Positions 32,826 through 41,487 of a stretch of 64,000 nt of DNA are shown one piece after another. A program made the translations under genes and the position numbers. The notes under the pieces are model-generated. The model saw nothing but the letters and a program-made list of their open reading frames with translations, made no database searches and was not told where the DNA came from. The stretch is from positions 2,048,487 to 2,112,486 of the forward strand of contig CP011806.1 in the NCBI GenBank assembly GCA_001664505.1, read 5' to 3'. The DNA is from Acidobacteria bacterium Mor1. Lineage in GTDB: Bacteria; Acidobacteriota; Polarisedimenticolia; Polarisedimenticolales; Polarisedimenticolaceae. Every line of letters starts with the position of its first letter. The stretch's first letter is position 1.

Positions 32826-35552
32826 TCAGCGCCGGGCGAGGCCCAGCAGGATCAAGACGTTGGGCAACACGACCATCGAGGTCAACAGACAGGCCCCGAC
32901 GCCGAGTAGCAGCACGATCCCCAGGCTCTGCATCCCGCTGTGATCGGCCAGGGTCAGGCTGCCGAAACCGATCATGGTGGTCAGTGAGGCAATCAGGATC
33001 GCACGGCCGGTGTGACGCAGCACCGTTTCCATCCCCTCGTTCCCTTCGTAGCGCAGCCGGCTCACGATGTGAACGCCGTGATCGATCCCCACCCCGATGA
33101 TCAGCGGGACGGCGACCAGGTTGGCGAAATTGAAATGCACGTCGAGCAGGCCCATGCCGCCGAGCATCCAGGTCGCGCCGACGGCGAGGGGCAGCGCGGC
33201 GAGCAACGCGTCCCGCAGGCTGCGGAAGGTGATCAACAACACGATCAGTACCAGGCCCAGTCCGGCCGCCACCGCCTTGTAGAAGCCGTCGGTGATCCGC
33301 CGGGACATCTTGAGGAACATCAGCGGAAATCCGGTGGCGTTCTCGGAGACCCTGCGGGAGGCTTCGACGTAGGGAGCCAGCCGGTCCGGATCGAACACGT
33401 TGCCTTCGGGATAGAGGAACGCAAGGTAGCGGCCACTGCCGGTGACAAAGCGGCTGCGCAGCGGCTCGGGGAGGGTCTCGACCGTCGGCGGGGCGGATGC
33501 CGCGGCAGCGCGCAGATCCGCCACCAGGCGCCGGGCCCAGTCGAGCAGCCGGACCTGCCCCGCGCTCCAGGCCTCGACCTCGGCAGGGCCGGCGGCGGCG
33601 GCGATCTCGGCAACCAGCTCGGCATCCTCGAGAGCGGCCTCCAGCGGTTCGACCAGTTCGGACACCCCGGCATCGAAGGCGTCGGCGGCCGCGGCATCCA
33701 GACTGTCGATCAACGTCTCGGCCGAATCCACCAGATCCGCCGGGTCGACCGCCCGGGTATCGGGAGCGAGCCGCACCTGCGCCAACATGGCGCCGAGCCT
33801 GGCCACCGATCGGCTCGAAGCGTCGGCGTCCCGCGGCAGGTAGCGCAGCACCGACTCGAAGCGCGCGACGTGAGGCTCGGCGGCCGCGCGCCCCTCGAGT
33901 TGGCGCAGCGCGTCCAGGTCGTCCACCGCCGCCACGTTGAACAGCGGCGACAGGGTGGACTCGCGAACCAGACGCTTTTGGTAACGCACCGACTCCGCCT
34001 CGGCCGGCAGCAGCTCCAGCAGATCGGTATCGAAGCGGATCCCCGGAATGGCGAGGAGTGCCGCCGCAGTCAGGGCGAGAGCCCCGAACACCACGGTCCG
34101 TGGGTAGCGGCAGGTAATCCCCGCCAGCCAGTGGGCCCAGACCCGGTCGACCGCCGCCGCGCGGCGCGCCGGCCGGGTGTCACGGCGCGCGCGGCGTTTG
34201 CCGTATAACACCAGGATCGCAGGCAGGGTGCACAGCGCGGCGAAGAGGCAGAGCACCACTCCGACACCCGCGACCAGCCCCAGCTCGGCGAACCCGCGGA
34301 ACTCCATCAACAAAATCGAGAAGAAGGCGAAGGCGGTGGTCAGGCCGCCGACGAACACCGCGGGGCCCACGTGGTGATAAGCCCGACGGGTGGCCTCCAC
34401 GGGATCCCGGTTGTGCGCCTCCTCGAGTTCGTACTCGGAGACCGGATGGATCACGTAGTCGACGCCGACGCCGACCAGCGTGGAGACGAAAGAGGAGGTG
34501 ATCAGGTTGAGGTAGCCGAGATGCAGGCGCACCGCACCGAAGGCCCAGATGATCCCCATGAATAGCGCCGCCAGCGCCAGGATCGCGTGGGCCCGGTAGC
34601 GGAAAACGAAGAACGTCAGGATCGAAACGCCGATCACCGCCAGGATCGAGGTGGTGATGGCGTCCTTCTGCACCGTGGCCATCTCCTCGACGGTGGTGGC
34701 GGGCTGCCCGGTGAACGAAACCGTGTAGCTTCCGGCTCCCGGCGGGGTCTCGGCGAGCCGCGCGTCGGCCAGCCGGCGCATGCCGTCCACCAGCTTGCGC
34801 AGCGCGGGCAGACGGCGGTCCGTCCCCGCCGGAGAGATCACGATGAAGTGAATCCGCCCGCCGCCGTTGCGTCCGCCGCGTAGATAGCCGTCGGCCTGCT
34901 CCGCGTCGGATCCGGCCAACACCGCCAGAGGCGGCCGGGACTCGAGTTCCGCGAGCACGCCGTCGGGGTCCTCGAGGAACCTGCGTTGGAATGCGATCAG
35001 CCGGGACAGCTGGGAGACCCCGGCCAGCGCCTCTTCGCCCGCCGCGCCCTGGGGCGCCCCCGCCTCGAGCCGGGTGCCGATCGCCCGGTTGAGCGCCGCG
35101 AAACCGTCGATCCCGGGAAGGAGCTCGAGCAGCGCGCCGCGCTGGGCGGCCGAACCGGCGATGCGGTCGAGTTGCTCCGGCGGATATAGATGAAGGCCGT
35201 GCTGCAAGAGCCACTCGGTATCGACCTTGTGGAACACGTGCTGCACCTGAGGGCCGGCGGCGAAATCGGCGGCGAGGCGGTCGACGAAGCCGCGGAGGTC
35301 TTGATCGGAAACCGACTCCGGCGCCTCGACCGCCGCGATCAACGCTCCGCTACCGCGGAACTCCCGGGTCAACGCTTCCAGCCGGATCTGGTCGGGGTCG
35401 TCGGGAGGGGCGAGATCGACCCTGGAGGTCTTCATCTTGACCCCGCTCCCCAGAACCAGGGCCACCAGGGTCAACACGATCGAAGCGGCGAGGACGAGTC
35501 GAGCCCGGGCGAGGACCGCCGTCTCCAACCGGTTGATCGCGTCGCGTAGCAC
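32826..35552 (-). CDS. RND/MMPL-family transporter (HpnN-like)
   Basis: This 908-aa inner-membrane protein has two similar halves. Each half has one N-terminal helix (LVLAASIVLTLVALVLGSG; VVFGALALTAAALLAIPGI), a large periplasmic loop and five further helices. Diagnostic pieces are GVGVDYVIHPVSEYELEEA in half 1 and GVGIDHGVHIVSRLRYEGNE in half 2, as in hopanoid-associated HpnN and MMPL exporters. Proton-driven export of lipid-like molecules is the family role. GTG at 35552 is chosen because GGAGG precedes it and the first helix follows; no start with a good site was seen further upstream. It leads a cassette with the PhnD-like and TatT-like genes. Confidence 0.88.
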   Translation of the reverse strand: MLRDAINRLETAVLARARLVLAASIVLTLVALVLGSGVKMKTSRVDLAPPDDPDQIRLEALTREFRGSGALIAAVEAPESVSDQDLRGFVDRLAADFAAGPQVQHVFHKVDTEWLLQHGLHLYPPEQLDRIAGSAAQRGALLELLPGIDGFAALNRAIGTRLEAGAPQGAAGEEALAGVSQLSRLIAFQRRFLEDPDGVLAELESRPPLAVLAGSDAEQADGYLRGGRNGGGRIHFIVISPAGTDRRLPALRKLVDGMRRLADARLAETPPGAGSYTVSFTGQPATTVEEMATVQKDAITTSILAVIGVSILTFFVFRYRAHAILALAALFMGIIWAFGAVRLHLGYLNLITSSFVSTLVGVGVDYVIHPVSEYELEEAHNRDPVEATRRAYHHVGPAVFVGGLTTAFAFFSILLMEFRGFAELGLVAGVGVVLCLFAALCTLPAILVLYGKRRARRDTRPARRAAAVDRVWAHWLAGITCRYPRTVVFGALALTAAALLAIPGIRFDTDLLELLPAEAESVRYQKRLVRESTLSPLFNVAAVDDLDALRQLEGRAAAEPHVARFESVLRYLPRDADASSRSVARLGAMLAQVRLAPDTRAVDPADLVDSAETLIDSLDAAAADAFDAGVSELVEPLEAALEDAELVAEIAAAAGPAEVEAWSAGQVRLLDWARRLVADLRAAAASAPPTVETLPEPLRSRFVTGSGRYLAFLYPEGNVFDPDRLAPYVEASRRVSENATGFPLMFLKMSRRITDGFYKAVAAGLGLVLIVLLITFRSLRDALLAALPLAVGATWMLGGMGLLDVHFNFANLVAVPLIIGVGIDHGVHIVSRLRYEGNEGMETVLRHTGRAILIASLTTMIGFGSLTLADHSGMQSLGIVLLLGVGACLLTSMVVLPNVLILLGLARR

Positions 35553-35638
35553 CTGGGCCTCCAGCACGAGCGGTTTCGAGCACCACCCGTTTCTCCGGTG
35601 CATCTTCGCACGTTGCCCGGGGCTTTCAACAGACAAAG

Positions 35639-35661
35639 CCCCGGCCGGAGTCCGGCCGGGG
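35639..35661 (-). terminator. Terminator hairpin after the Cys-rich protein gene
   Basis: A 10-base stem CCCCGGCCGG / CCGGCCGGGG with a 3-base loop is followed on the minus strand by CTTTGTC, and by a T-rich stretch on the plus strand. Confidence 0.65.
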
Positions 35662-35714
35662 TTCGCCTTTTGCGTTGCGGTGTATTCCGCGGCCTCGCGG
35701 ATACCGCGTGGGGC

Positions 35715-36215
35715 CTAGAAGTCGCCGGGCACTTGCTGGGCGGTGCTGACGCTGACGGTCTTGGTGCAACCCTTGGGAGTCTGGGTTCCGCAGGAGTTGT
35801 TCAGCTTGATGCAACCGGGCGGCGTGCACGCCCAACCGTTGCCGGCCCGTTGCGGCTCACAGCCTTCCGGCTGGCAGTCGGGGTCGGTGCAACCCTGATG
35901 GGTGCAGGTCACGGTGGTCCGAACCTGGGAGCCGGCCGCGGTGGTCACTTCGTAGACGGTGCGGATGCCTTCGAGCACGTCGCCGTTGTCCAACTCGGTG
36001 CGGAAGGACTCGGGCTCACCCACCGGCACGATCGAGGTGGCGAGCAAACCGAACATCAGCGCCTCCGATTCACTGAGCACGATGTCCCCTTGCGGCGCGA
36101 TGGAACTCTTGACGCTTTCGTCGTAGCTGACGTGGCCGAGGCCGCAGGTTTCTCCGGCGTAACCGGCGGTGGCGAACAGTGCGATGGCGACCAGCGAAAC
36201 GATCATCTTCTTCAT
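35715..36215 (-). CDS. Cysteine-rich exported protein
   Basis: This is a 166-aa protein with a signal peptide (MIVSLVAIALFATAGYAGE). The N-terminal half contains KSSIAPQGDIVLSESEALMF; the C-terminal half is Cys-rich (CTHQGCTDPDCQPEGCEP, WACTPPGCIKLNNSCG, KGCTKT), about nine Cys within 60 residues, suggesting disulfides or metal binding. I do not recognise a family. It is transcribed divergently from the sigma-like gene at 36439, across a 223-base region, and has its own terminator, so it may belong to the same regulatory circuit. Confidence 0.75.
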   Translation of the reverse strand: MKKMIVSLVAIALFATAGYAGETCGLGHVSYDESVKSSIAPQGDIVLSESEALMFGLLATSIVPVGEPESFRTELDNGDVLEGIRTVYEVTTAAGSQVRTTVTCTHQGCTDPDCQPEGCEPQRAGNGWACTPPGCIKLNNSCGTQTPKGCTKTVSVSTAQQVPGDF

Positions 36216-36283
36216 GACTCTCTCTCCGTTTTGTTCGACGGTTCATTCCGTCGCTCGAGGGGGAGTGCAACGACCGATCGATT

Positions 36284-36306
36284 CGCGAGAAAAAACTTTT
36301 TCCGCG
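36284..36306. promoter_or_regulatory. A/T-rich imperfect inverted repeat in a divergent promoter region
   Basis: CGCGAGAAAAA and TTTTTCCGCG face each other around AC. It is the only A/T-rich block in the 223 bases between the Cys-rich gene and the sigma-like gene, and may be an operator or promoter core. Confidence 0.35.
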
Positions 36307-36438
36307 ACGCGCGAACACGCCGGACACCTTGCATTACGGCGATCGCAAATTTTCTTTCGACCTCGCGACGAGCAAATCCACCGGGGGCAAAAGCGCGCAA
36401 CGCGGACTCCCCTCCAAGCGAGTTCGAGAGGAGACGCC

Positions 36439-37071
36439 ATGACCCAACAATCGATCGCCGAACAAGTTCACGCCGCAGTTATCGGAGACAGCGAAGCGCG
36501 GGACTGGATGTATCGCGAGTTTCACAGCGCGCTGCACCGCCGTCTGGCCGGACGCTACGGACGCTGGAAACGGCTGGAGATCGATGACCTGGTGCAGGAC
36601 CTGTTCGTACTGCTGTTCCAGAACGACGCGCAGGCGCTGCGACGCTTCGTCGAAGGGGTGCCCTCGAAAGATCAAACCTCTGGCCGCCTCGCCGGCTATC
36701 TGTGGGACGCGGCCTGCGGCATCATGGCCAACCGGCGCCGCTCCTACGAACGGGCACCGCAGTTCGAGGAGGCCACTCCCGACGTCGCGACCGCGGAAGA
36801 CCTCGAGACCCGCGCTCACGGCCGCGCGCTGATCGCTCGTCTCGAAACCGAACTCCGCCGCTCCGAAACCCGGGTCTATCTCTACTACCGGCTGCGTTGC
36901 GTCGAAGGACTGACTCCTCGGGAGATCTCCCACGTGACCGGTTGGACCCGGGAAGAGACCTACGCCTTGCGTGGAAAGTTCCGCGAGTTCGTGCAGGCCT
37001 GCACTCCCTCGGGGATGAAGTTGACGCGCCGCAGACAGGCTGCCGACGGACCGCCCGCCGTCCGCCGGTAG
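36439..37071 (+). CDS. Sigma-70-like (ECF-type) factor
   Basis: This 210-aa protein resembles an ECF sigma factor: region 2 (LEIDDLVQDLFVLLFQNDAQAL, then LAGYLWDAACGIMANRRRS) and region 4 (YLYYRLRCVEGLTPREISHVTGWTREETYALRGKFREFV, a helix-turn-helix). GAGAGGAG lies ahead of the ATG. The 62-aa gene at 37107 follows within 35 bases and then the giant Kelch protein. I infer a sigma factor controlling this cell-surface locus. Confidence 0.78.
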   Translation: MTQQSIAEQVHAAVIGDSEARDWMYREFHSALHRRLAGRYGRWKRLEIDDLVQDLFVLLFQNDAQALRRFVEGVPSKDQTSGRLAGYLWDAACGIMANRRRSYERAPQFEEATPDVATAEDLETRAHGRALIARLETELRRSETRVYLYYRLRCVEGLTPREISHVTGWTREETYALRGKFREFVQACTPSGMKLTRRRQAADGPPAVRR

Positions 37072-37106
37072 CGGATGTCCGCTGAAAGCGTAAGGAGCGG
37101 CAGGAC

Positions 37107-37295
37107 ATGAGCGAGAAGCGAATCGATCGGCCCCGGGGCCTCGAAGATGAACGGCTCATCGCCTACCGTGAGCGCCGCCTGACCCAGGCCGAGCGTGCCG
37201 AGATCGAGTCCCTTCTTGCCGAGCACCCCGAACATCTGAAGCGACTCCTGGAGTTGGCCGGCTCGCCGCTGCGCACCTCCGACGACGACGATTGA
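37107..37295 (+). CDS. 62-aa anti-sigma-like mini-protein without zinc ligands
   Basis: The core (LEDERLIAYRERRLTQAERAEIESLLAEHPEHLKRLLELA) has the spacing of the N-terminal domain of zinc anti-sigma factors (DELLAAYLDGELSPEERAxVEAHLxxCPxC) but lacks the Cys/His ligands and any membrane helix. AAGGAG precedes the ATG. Its position directly after a sigma-like gene makes a soluble anti-sigma or sigma-binding peptide plausible; this is inference. Confidence 0.65.
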   Translation: MSEKRIDRPRGLEDERLIAYRERRLTQAERAEIESLLAEHPEHLKRLLELAGSPLRTSDDDD

Positions 37296-37396
37296 ACTTC
37301 CCTCCTCTTTTCTGAGCCCTTTTCCCCATCGTTTCCGCCTCTTCGATCGGTGAGCCCCAGAGGCTCGAGAACATCCGACATGGAGAGGTCCTGACG

Positions 37397-40300
37397 ATGG
37401 CTAGCATTCAATTCTTACAAGCCGCCTGGATCAAACGACCGGCGGGCATCCTTCCGGTGCTGATCCTTCTGGCGCTGGCAGCGCCGCTGGCGGGGGCCGC
37501 CGAGCCTGGCGGCGCCGAAGACCTGGAGGCCCGGCGGGCTCTGGGCCAGGTCTACTGGGATAACCGGGAGTGGCCCGAGACCAACGCCGGAGCGAAACCG
37601 GCCTACCGGGACGCGGTCAGCGACGCGGAGTTGCTGGCCCAGTGGCAGGCGGTGGAAGCCCGGCGAGACCTGCTTCAGCGACGCTGGGGCATCGAGATCA
37701 CCCCGTCGATGCTGCAGCGGGAGCTGAACCGCATCGCCGCGAGCACCCGGGACGCAGCCCGGCTCACCGAGCTGTTCGATGCGTTGGGCAACGATCCTCA
37801 ACGGATCGCGAAGCACATCGCCCTACCGGTCCTGGTCGAGCGCCTGGCCGAAAAGAACTTCGAAAGCGACGGTTCGATTCATCGGCAAACCCTGAATGCC
37901 ATCGATGACGCCTGGAAGGCCGGCCTGACGGCGGCGGACTTCCGCGCTCTCGGAGCCGAGACCGAATCCTGGCGCCGGGGCCGGCCCGAAGCCGGCCACG
38001 ACGCCCGGCGGCTGACCGATGACGAGTGGGAGATGGTCACCGACCGGCTGCGCATGGATCTCGACGTCGAGACCCTCCAGGCGGGGCTGGTGAGCCCGAT
38101 GCTCCAGGACCGCTCCTCGTTCTATCGCGTCGCCGTCGAGCGCGCCGACGGCGATCACCTGACCATCTTGCGCAAGGCCTGGCCCAAGCAGACCCTGAAC
38201 AGCTTCATGGCACAGGACTCGGCCACGACGACGGCCGCAGGCACCGGTGGCAACCGGGAGAACGGCGACCGGCTCGAACCGATCCCGCTGCCTCCGGGTT
38301 CGATCGAACTCCCGACGCCCGACGACGCGGTCTCGAGCTGCACCGACGACAGCTGGCGCGGACCGATCCGCCAGCAGCCGGGTGCGCGTTTCGGGCACAC
38401 CGCCGTCTGGACCGGCAGCGAGATGCTGATCTGGGGTGGTTTCCACCGGGGCAGCTTCGGCTACGACGATGGCGGCCGCTACGACCCGGTGACCGATACC
38501 TGGACAGTGCTTCCCTCCGCGAACAGCGCCGCGCGCACGGGACACACCGCCGTCTGGACCGGTACCGAGATGTTGATCTGGGGTGGTTCCGTCGACGATG
38601 CCGATGCGGGCCTGCGCTACAACCCGACGACCAACACTTGGTCTTCCATGAGCACCACCAACATGCCGGCGACCCGCGATCTCCACGTCGCCGTCTGGAC
38701 GGGCACGGAGATGATCGTCTGGGGTGGATGGGACTTCGGCGGCGGCCGCTACAACCCGGCCACCGACACCTGGGGCACGATGAACCAGTTCGGCCCGACG
38801 GAAGCGCCCTACTCGACCGCGGTCTGGACCGGCAACGAGATGATTGTCTGGGGTGGCGGCGAGGACGCGTTCTCGATCACGGGGGATTCGGGGCGATACG
38901 ACCCCGTCACCGATACCTGGTCGAGCCTTCAGTTCTTCCCCCAGGAAGATCGCGCCCGGCACACCGCGGTCTGGACCGGCAACGAGATGATCATCTGGTC
39001 TGGAATCTATCTGGAGTTCGACCCGGAAACCGAGGAGGAGTTCGAACTCCCCTCGAACACCGGCGCGATGTACGACCCGGTCACCGACTCGTGGACCAGC
39101 ATCTTCGGACCCAACTCCCGCTGGGCTCACACCTCGGTGTGGACCGGTAGCGAAATGCTGATCTTCGGCGGCAACGATTCACCGGTGAACCTCGAGTCCT
39201 TCGACCCGGTCAGCGAGTCGTTCACGACCCTGCCCAACGCGGCTTTCGTGATCAACCGAACCGAACACACGATGATCTGGACCGGCACCGAAGCGATCAT
39301 CTGGGGTGGAGTCGATATCTTCAACCCGTTCTTCCCGATCGACACCGGCCTGACCTGGACGCCGGGCACGTCCAGCTGGGGCCAGACCTACGCCGACGCG
39401 ATCCCCAACCCGCGAAGCAACCACTCCGCCGTCTGGACCGGCAGCGAGATGTTCATCTTCGGAGGTCGCAGCGAAGGGGGCGGCTTCGAGAACGGCGGGA
39501 TCTACGACCCGTCGCTGAACTCCTGGTCCTCCTACTCGACGACCAACGTGCCGAGCTTCCGCCAGCGGCATCGCTCGGTGTGGACCGGTACCGAGGTGAT
39601 CGTGTGGGGCGGTTTGCTCGCCGACTGGCTCGGCACCGGCGGACGCTACAACCCTGCGACGGATACCTGGACCGACACGACTACCGTCAACGCCCCCGCG
39701 GCCCGCGGCAACCATTCGATGACCTGGACCGGCAGCGAGATGCTGGTCTGGGGTGGCGGCGCCTCTGGCCTGTTCAACGACGGCGGCCGTTATGACCCCA
39801 CGACCGACAGCTGGACCGCGATGTCGACGGTGGGTGCCCCCTCTGCACGCAACTCGACGCCGTTCCTCTGGACCGGAACTGAAGCGATCGTCTGGGCAGG
39901 CTCTTCAACCGGCGACGGTGCGCGCTACAACCCGGCCACCGACAGCTGGACGCCGATGTCGAGCACCGGTGCCCCCAGCGCCCGCGGTGGACACACGGGT
40001 GTGTGGACCGGCACCGAGGCGATCTTCTGGGGCGGCAGCACGAGCTCCTCGGGGGGCGATACAGGCGGCCGCTACAATCCGGCCACCGATAGCTGGCAGC
40101 CGACCAGCCTGACCGGCGTGCCGACTCCCCGGCTCTCGCACACCGCCGTCTGGACCGGTGAAGAAATGGTGGTCTGGGGCGGTCGCCAGAACTCCACCGA
40201 TTGGGACAACGGTGGGCGCTACGATCCGGTTACCGACAGCTGGACCTCCACCACGCAGACCGACGCGCCGACCGGCCGTTATGCCCACAGTGCGGTCTTC

Positions 40301-40849
40301 ACCGGCAACGAGATGGTGGTCTTCGGCGGCCAGATCGACACCACCTTCTTCAACCCGACCCACGGCGCCTACTGCGCCTCCTCGGCCTGCACGCCGCTGA
40401 CCTGGTTCGAGGACCTGGATAGCGACGGCTTCGGCAACCCGCTCGTCACCCTCTCCGACTGCACTCAACCCGCGGGCTACGTCGCCGTAGCCGGCGACTG
40501 CAACGACGGCGACGGCAACGTCTGGGCCACCCCCGGCGAGGTGTCGGGTGTCCAGCTGGCCAAGGGGCTCGGATCGGTGGTGGACATTCTCTGGTCCGAC
40601 CCCGCAAACCTCGGCGGTCAACCCGGCTCGCTGGAGTTCGACACGCTTCGGGCCGACGATCCGTCGGACTTCCTGAGCGCGGTCTGCCTCGAAACCGACG
40701 GCAGCGACAACGCCTCCACAGACACCAGCGACCCCGCAGCGGGCAGCCTGTTCGCCTACCTGGTGCGTGCCGGCAACGCCTGCCCCGCCGAGGGCACGCT
40801 GGGAACCGACTCCGACGGAACCGAAAGAACCGGGGCGGTCTGCCCCTGA
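37397..40849 (+). CDS. Giant exported Kelch-like beta-propeller protein
   Basis: This is a 1150-aa protein with a signal peptide (GILPVLILLALAAPLAGAAE). Residues 30 to about 290 form a non-repetitive domain. A run of about 14-15 propeller units with the core HTAVWTGSEMLIWGG...RYDPVTDTW then extends to about residue 1000; the unit resembles Kelch/galactose-oxidase blades, and the number suggests two seven-bladed propellers. A thrombospondin-3/MopE-like Asp-rich segment (DLDSDGFGNP, AGDCNDGDGNVW) and a C-terminal domain ending GTERTGAVCP follow, the latter shared with the propeller lipoprotein at 14755. It is probably surface-exposed. A terminator follows it. Confidence 0.88.
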   Translation: MASIQFLQAAWIKRPAGILPVLILLALAAPLAGAAEPGGAEDLEARRALGQVYWDNREWPETNAGAKPAYRDAVSDAELLAQWQAVEARRDLLQRRWGIEITPSMLQRELNRIAASTRDAARLTELFDALGNDPQRIAKHIALPVLVERLAEKNFESDGSIHRQTLNAIDDAWKAGLTAADFRALGAETESWRRGRPEAGHDARRLTDDEWEMVTDRLRMDLDVETLQAGLVSPMLQDRSSFYRVAVERADGDHLTILRKAWPKQTLNSFMAQDSATTTAAGTGGNRENGDRLEPIPLPPGSIELPTPDDAVSSCTDDSWRGPIRQQPGARFGHTAVWTGSEMLIWGGFHRGSFGYDDGGRYDPVTDTWTVLPSANSAARTGHTAVWTGTEMLIWGGSVDDADAGLRYNPTTNTWSSMSTTNMPATRDLHVAVWTGTEMIVWGGWDFGGGRYNPATDTWGTMNQFGPTEAPYSTAVWTGNEMIVWGGGEDAFSITGDSGRYDPVTDTWSSLQFFPQEDRARHTAVWTGNEMIIWSGIYLEFDPETEEEFELPSNTGAMYDPVTDSWTSIFGPNSRWAHTSVWTGSEMLIFGGNDSPVNLESFDPVSESFTTLPNAAFVINRTEHTMIWTGTEAIIWGGVDIFNPFFPIDTGLTWTPGTSSWGQTYADAIPNPRSNHSAVWTGSEMFIFGGRSEGGGFENGGIYDPSLNSWSSYSTTNVPSFRQRHRSVWTGTEVIVWGGLLADWLGTGGRYNPATDTWTDTTTVNAPAARGNHSMTWTGSEMLVWGGGASGLFNDGGRYDPTTDSWTAMSTVGAPSARNSTPFLWTGTEAIVWAGSSTGDGARYNPATDSWTPMSSTGAPSARGGHTGVWTGTEAIFWGGSTSSSGGDTGGRYNPATDSWQPTSLTGVPTPRLSHTAVWTGEEMVVWGGRQNSTDWDNGGRYDPVTDSWTSTTQTDAPTGRYAHSAVFTGNEMVVFGGQIDTTFFNPTHGAYCASSACTPLTWFEDLDSDGFGNPLVTLSDCTQPAGYVAVAGDCNDGDGNVWATPGEVSGVQLAKGLGSVVDILWSDPANLGGQPGSLEFDTLRADDPSDFLSAVCLETDGSDNASTDTSDPAAGSLFAYLVRAGNACPAEGTLGTDSDGTERTGAVCP

Positions 40850-40892
40850 TGGCCACGGCAACGCGCACCTGACCTGACGGTCCCCTTTTGTA

Positions 40893-40930
40893 CGCCCGGT
40901 CGTCTTCGGACGGCCGGGCGTTTTTGTTTT
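40893..40930 (+). terminator. Rho-independent terminator after the Kelch protein
   Basis: A 12-base stem (CGCCCGGTCGTC / GACGGCCGGGCG, one wobble pair) with a TTCG tetraloop is followed by TTTTTGTTTT. Confidence 0.92.
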
Positions 40931-40948
40931 CCGGGGTAGGATGGCTCG

Positions 40949-41485
40949 ATGCGGCCTCCCCTCGACAGTGACCAGATCGACCGGCTGTTCGATGCGGCTT
41001 ACGACGAGTTGCGCCGCCTGGCGGCCCAGGTCGGGAAGCACCGGGCGGGCGCGACGCTGAACCCCACGGCGCTGGTCAACGAGGCCTACGTCCGGCTGCG
41101 CCGGCTGCTCCGGGTCGAACCCGCATCGGAACTTCACTTCCGGCGGATCGTGGCTCAGGCCATGCGGCAGGTACTGGTCGAGGCCGCGCGCCGCCGGCAA
41201 TCGCAGAAACGAGGGGGAGACACCCCGTTCGTTACCTTCGACGAGGAACGGGATACCTGGACCGTCGCCTGCGATTCGGTGATCCGGCTCGATGAGGCGC
41301 TCGACGAGCTTTCCCGGCTCCATCCCCGGCAGGCGCTCCTGGTCGAGTGCCGCTTCTTCGGCGGCTTGCGTGGCCCGGAGATCGCCACCTTGCTCGATGT
41401 TTCTCTCGCCACCGTGGAGCGGGACTGGCGGCTGGCCCGCGCCTGGCTCTCGCTTCGCGTGCGCGGCGAACCGGCAGCAGAGTAG
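40949..41485 (+). CDS. ECF-like sigma factor (Sig70_ECF_ext type)
   Basis: This 178-aa protein is of the group common next to TPR kinases: LFDAAYDELRRLAAQ, TLNPTALVNEAYVRL, HFRRIVAQAMRQVLVEAARRRQSQKRGG and region 4 LRGPEIATLLDVSLATVERDWRLARAWL. This pattern is the ECF family expanded in Acidobacteriota and Planctomycetota. Its stop is 2 bases before the GTG of the kinase at 41488, so the two are one operon and the kinase probably controls sigma activity by phosphorylation. Confidence 0.9.
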   Translation: MRPPLDSDQIDRLFDAAYDELRRLAAQVGKHRAGATLNPTALVNEAYVRLRRLLRVEPASELHFRRIVAQAMRQVLVEAARRRQSQKRGGDTPFVTFDEERDTWTVACDSVIRLDEALDELSRLHPRQALLVECRFFGGLRGPEIATLLDVSLATVERDWRLARAWLSLRVRGEPAAE

Positions 41486-41487
41486 CC

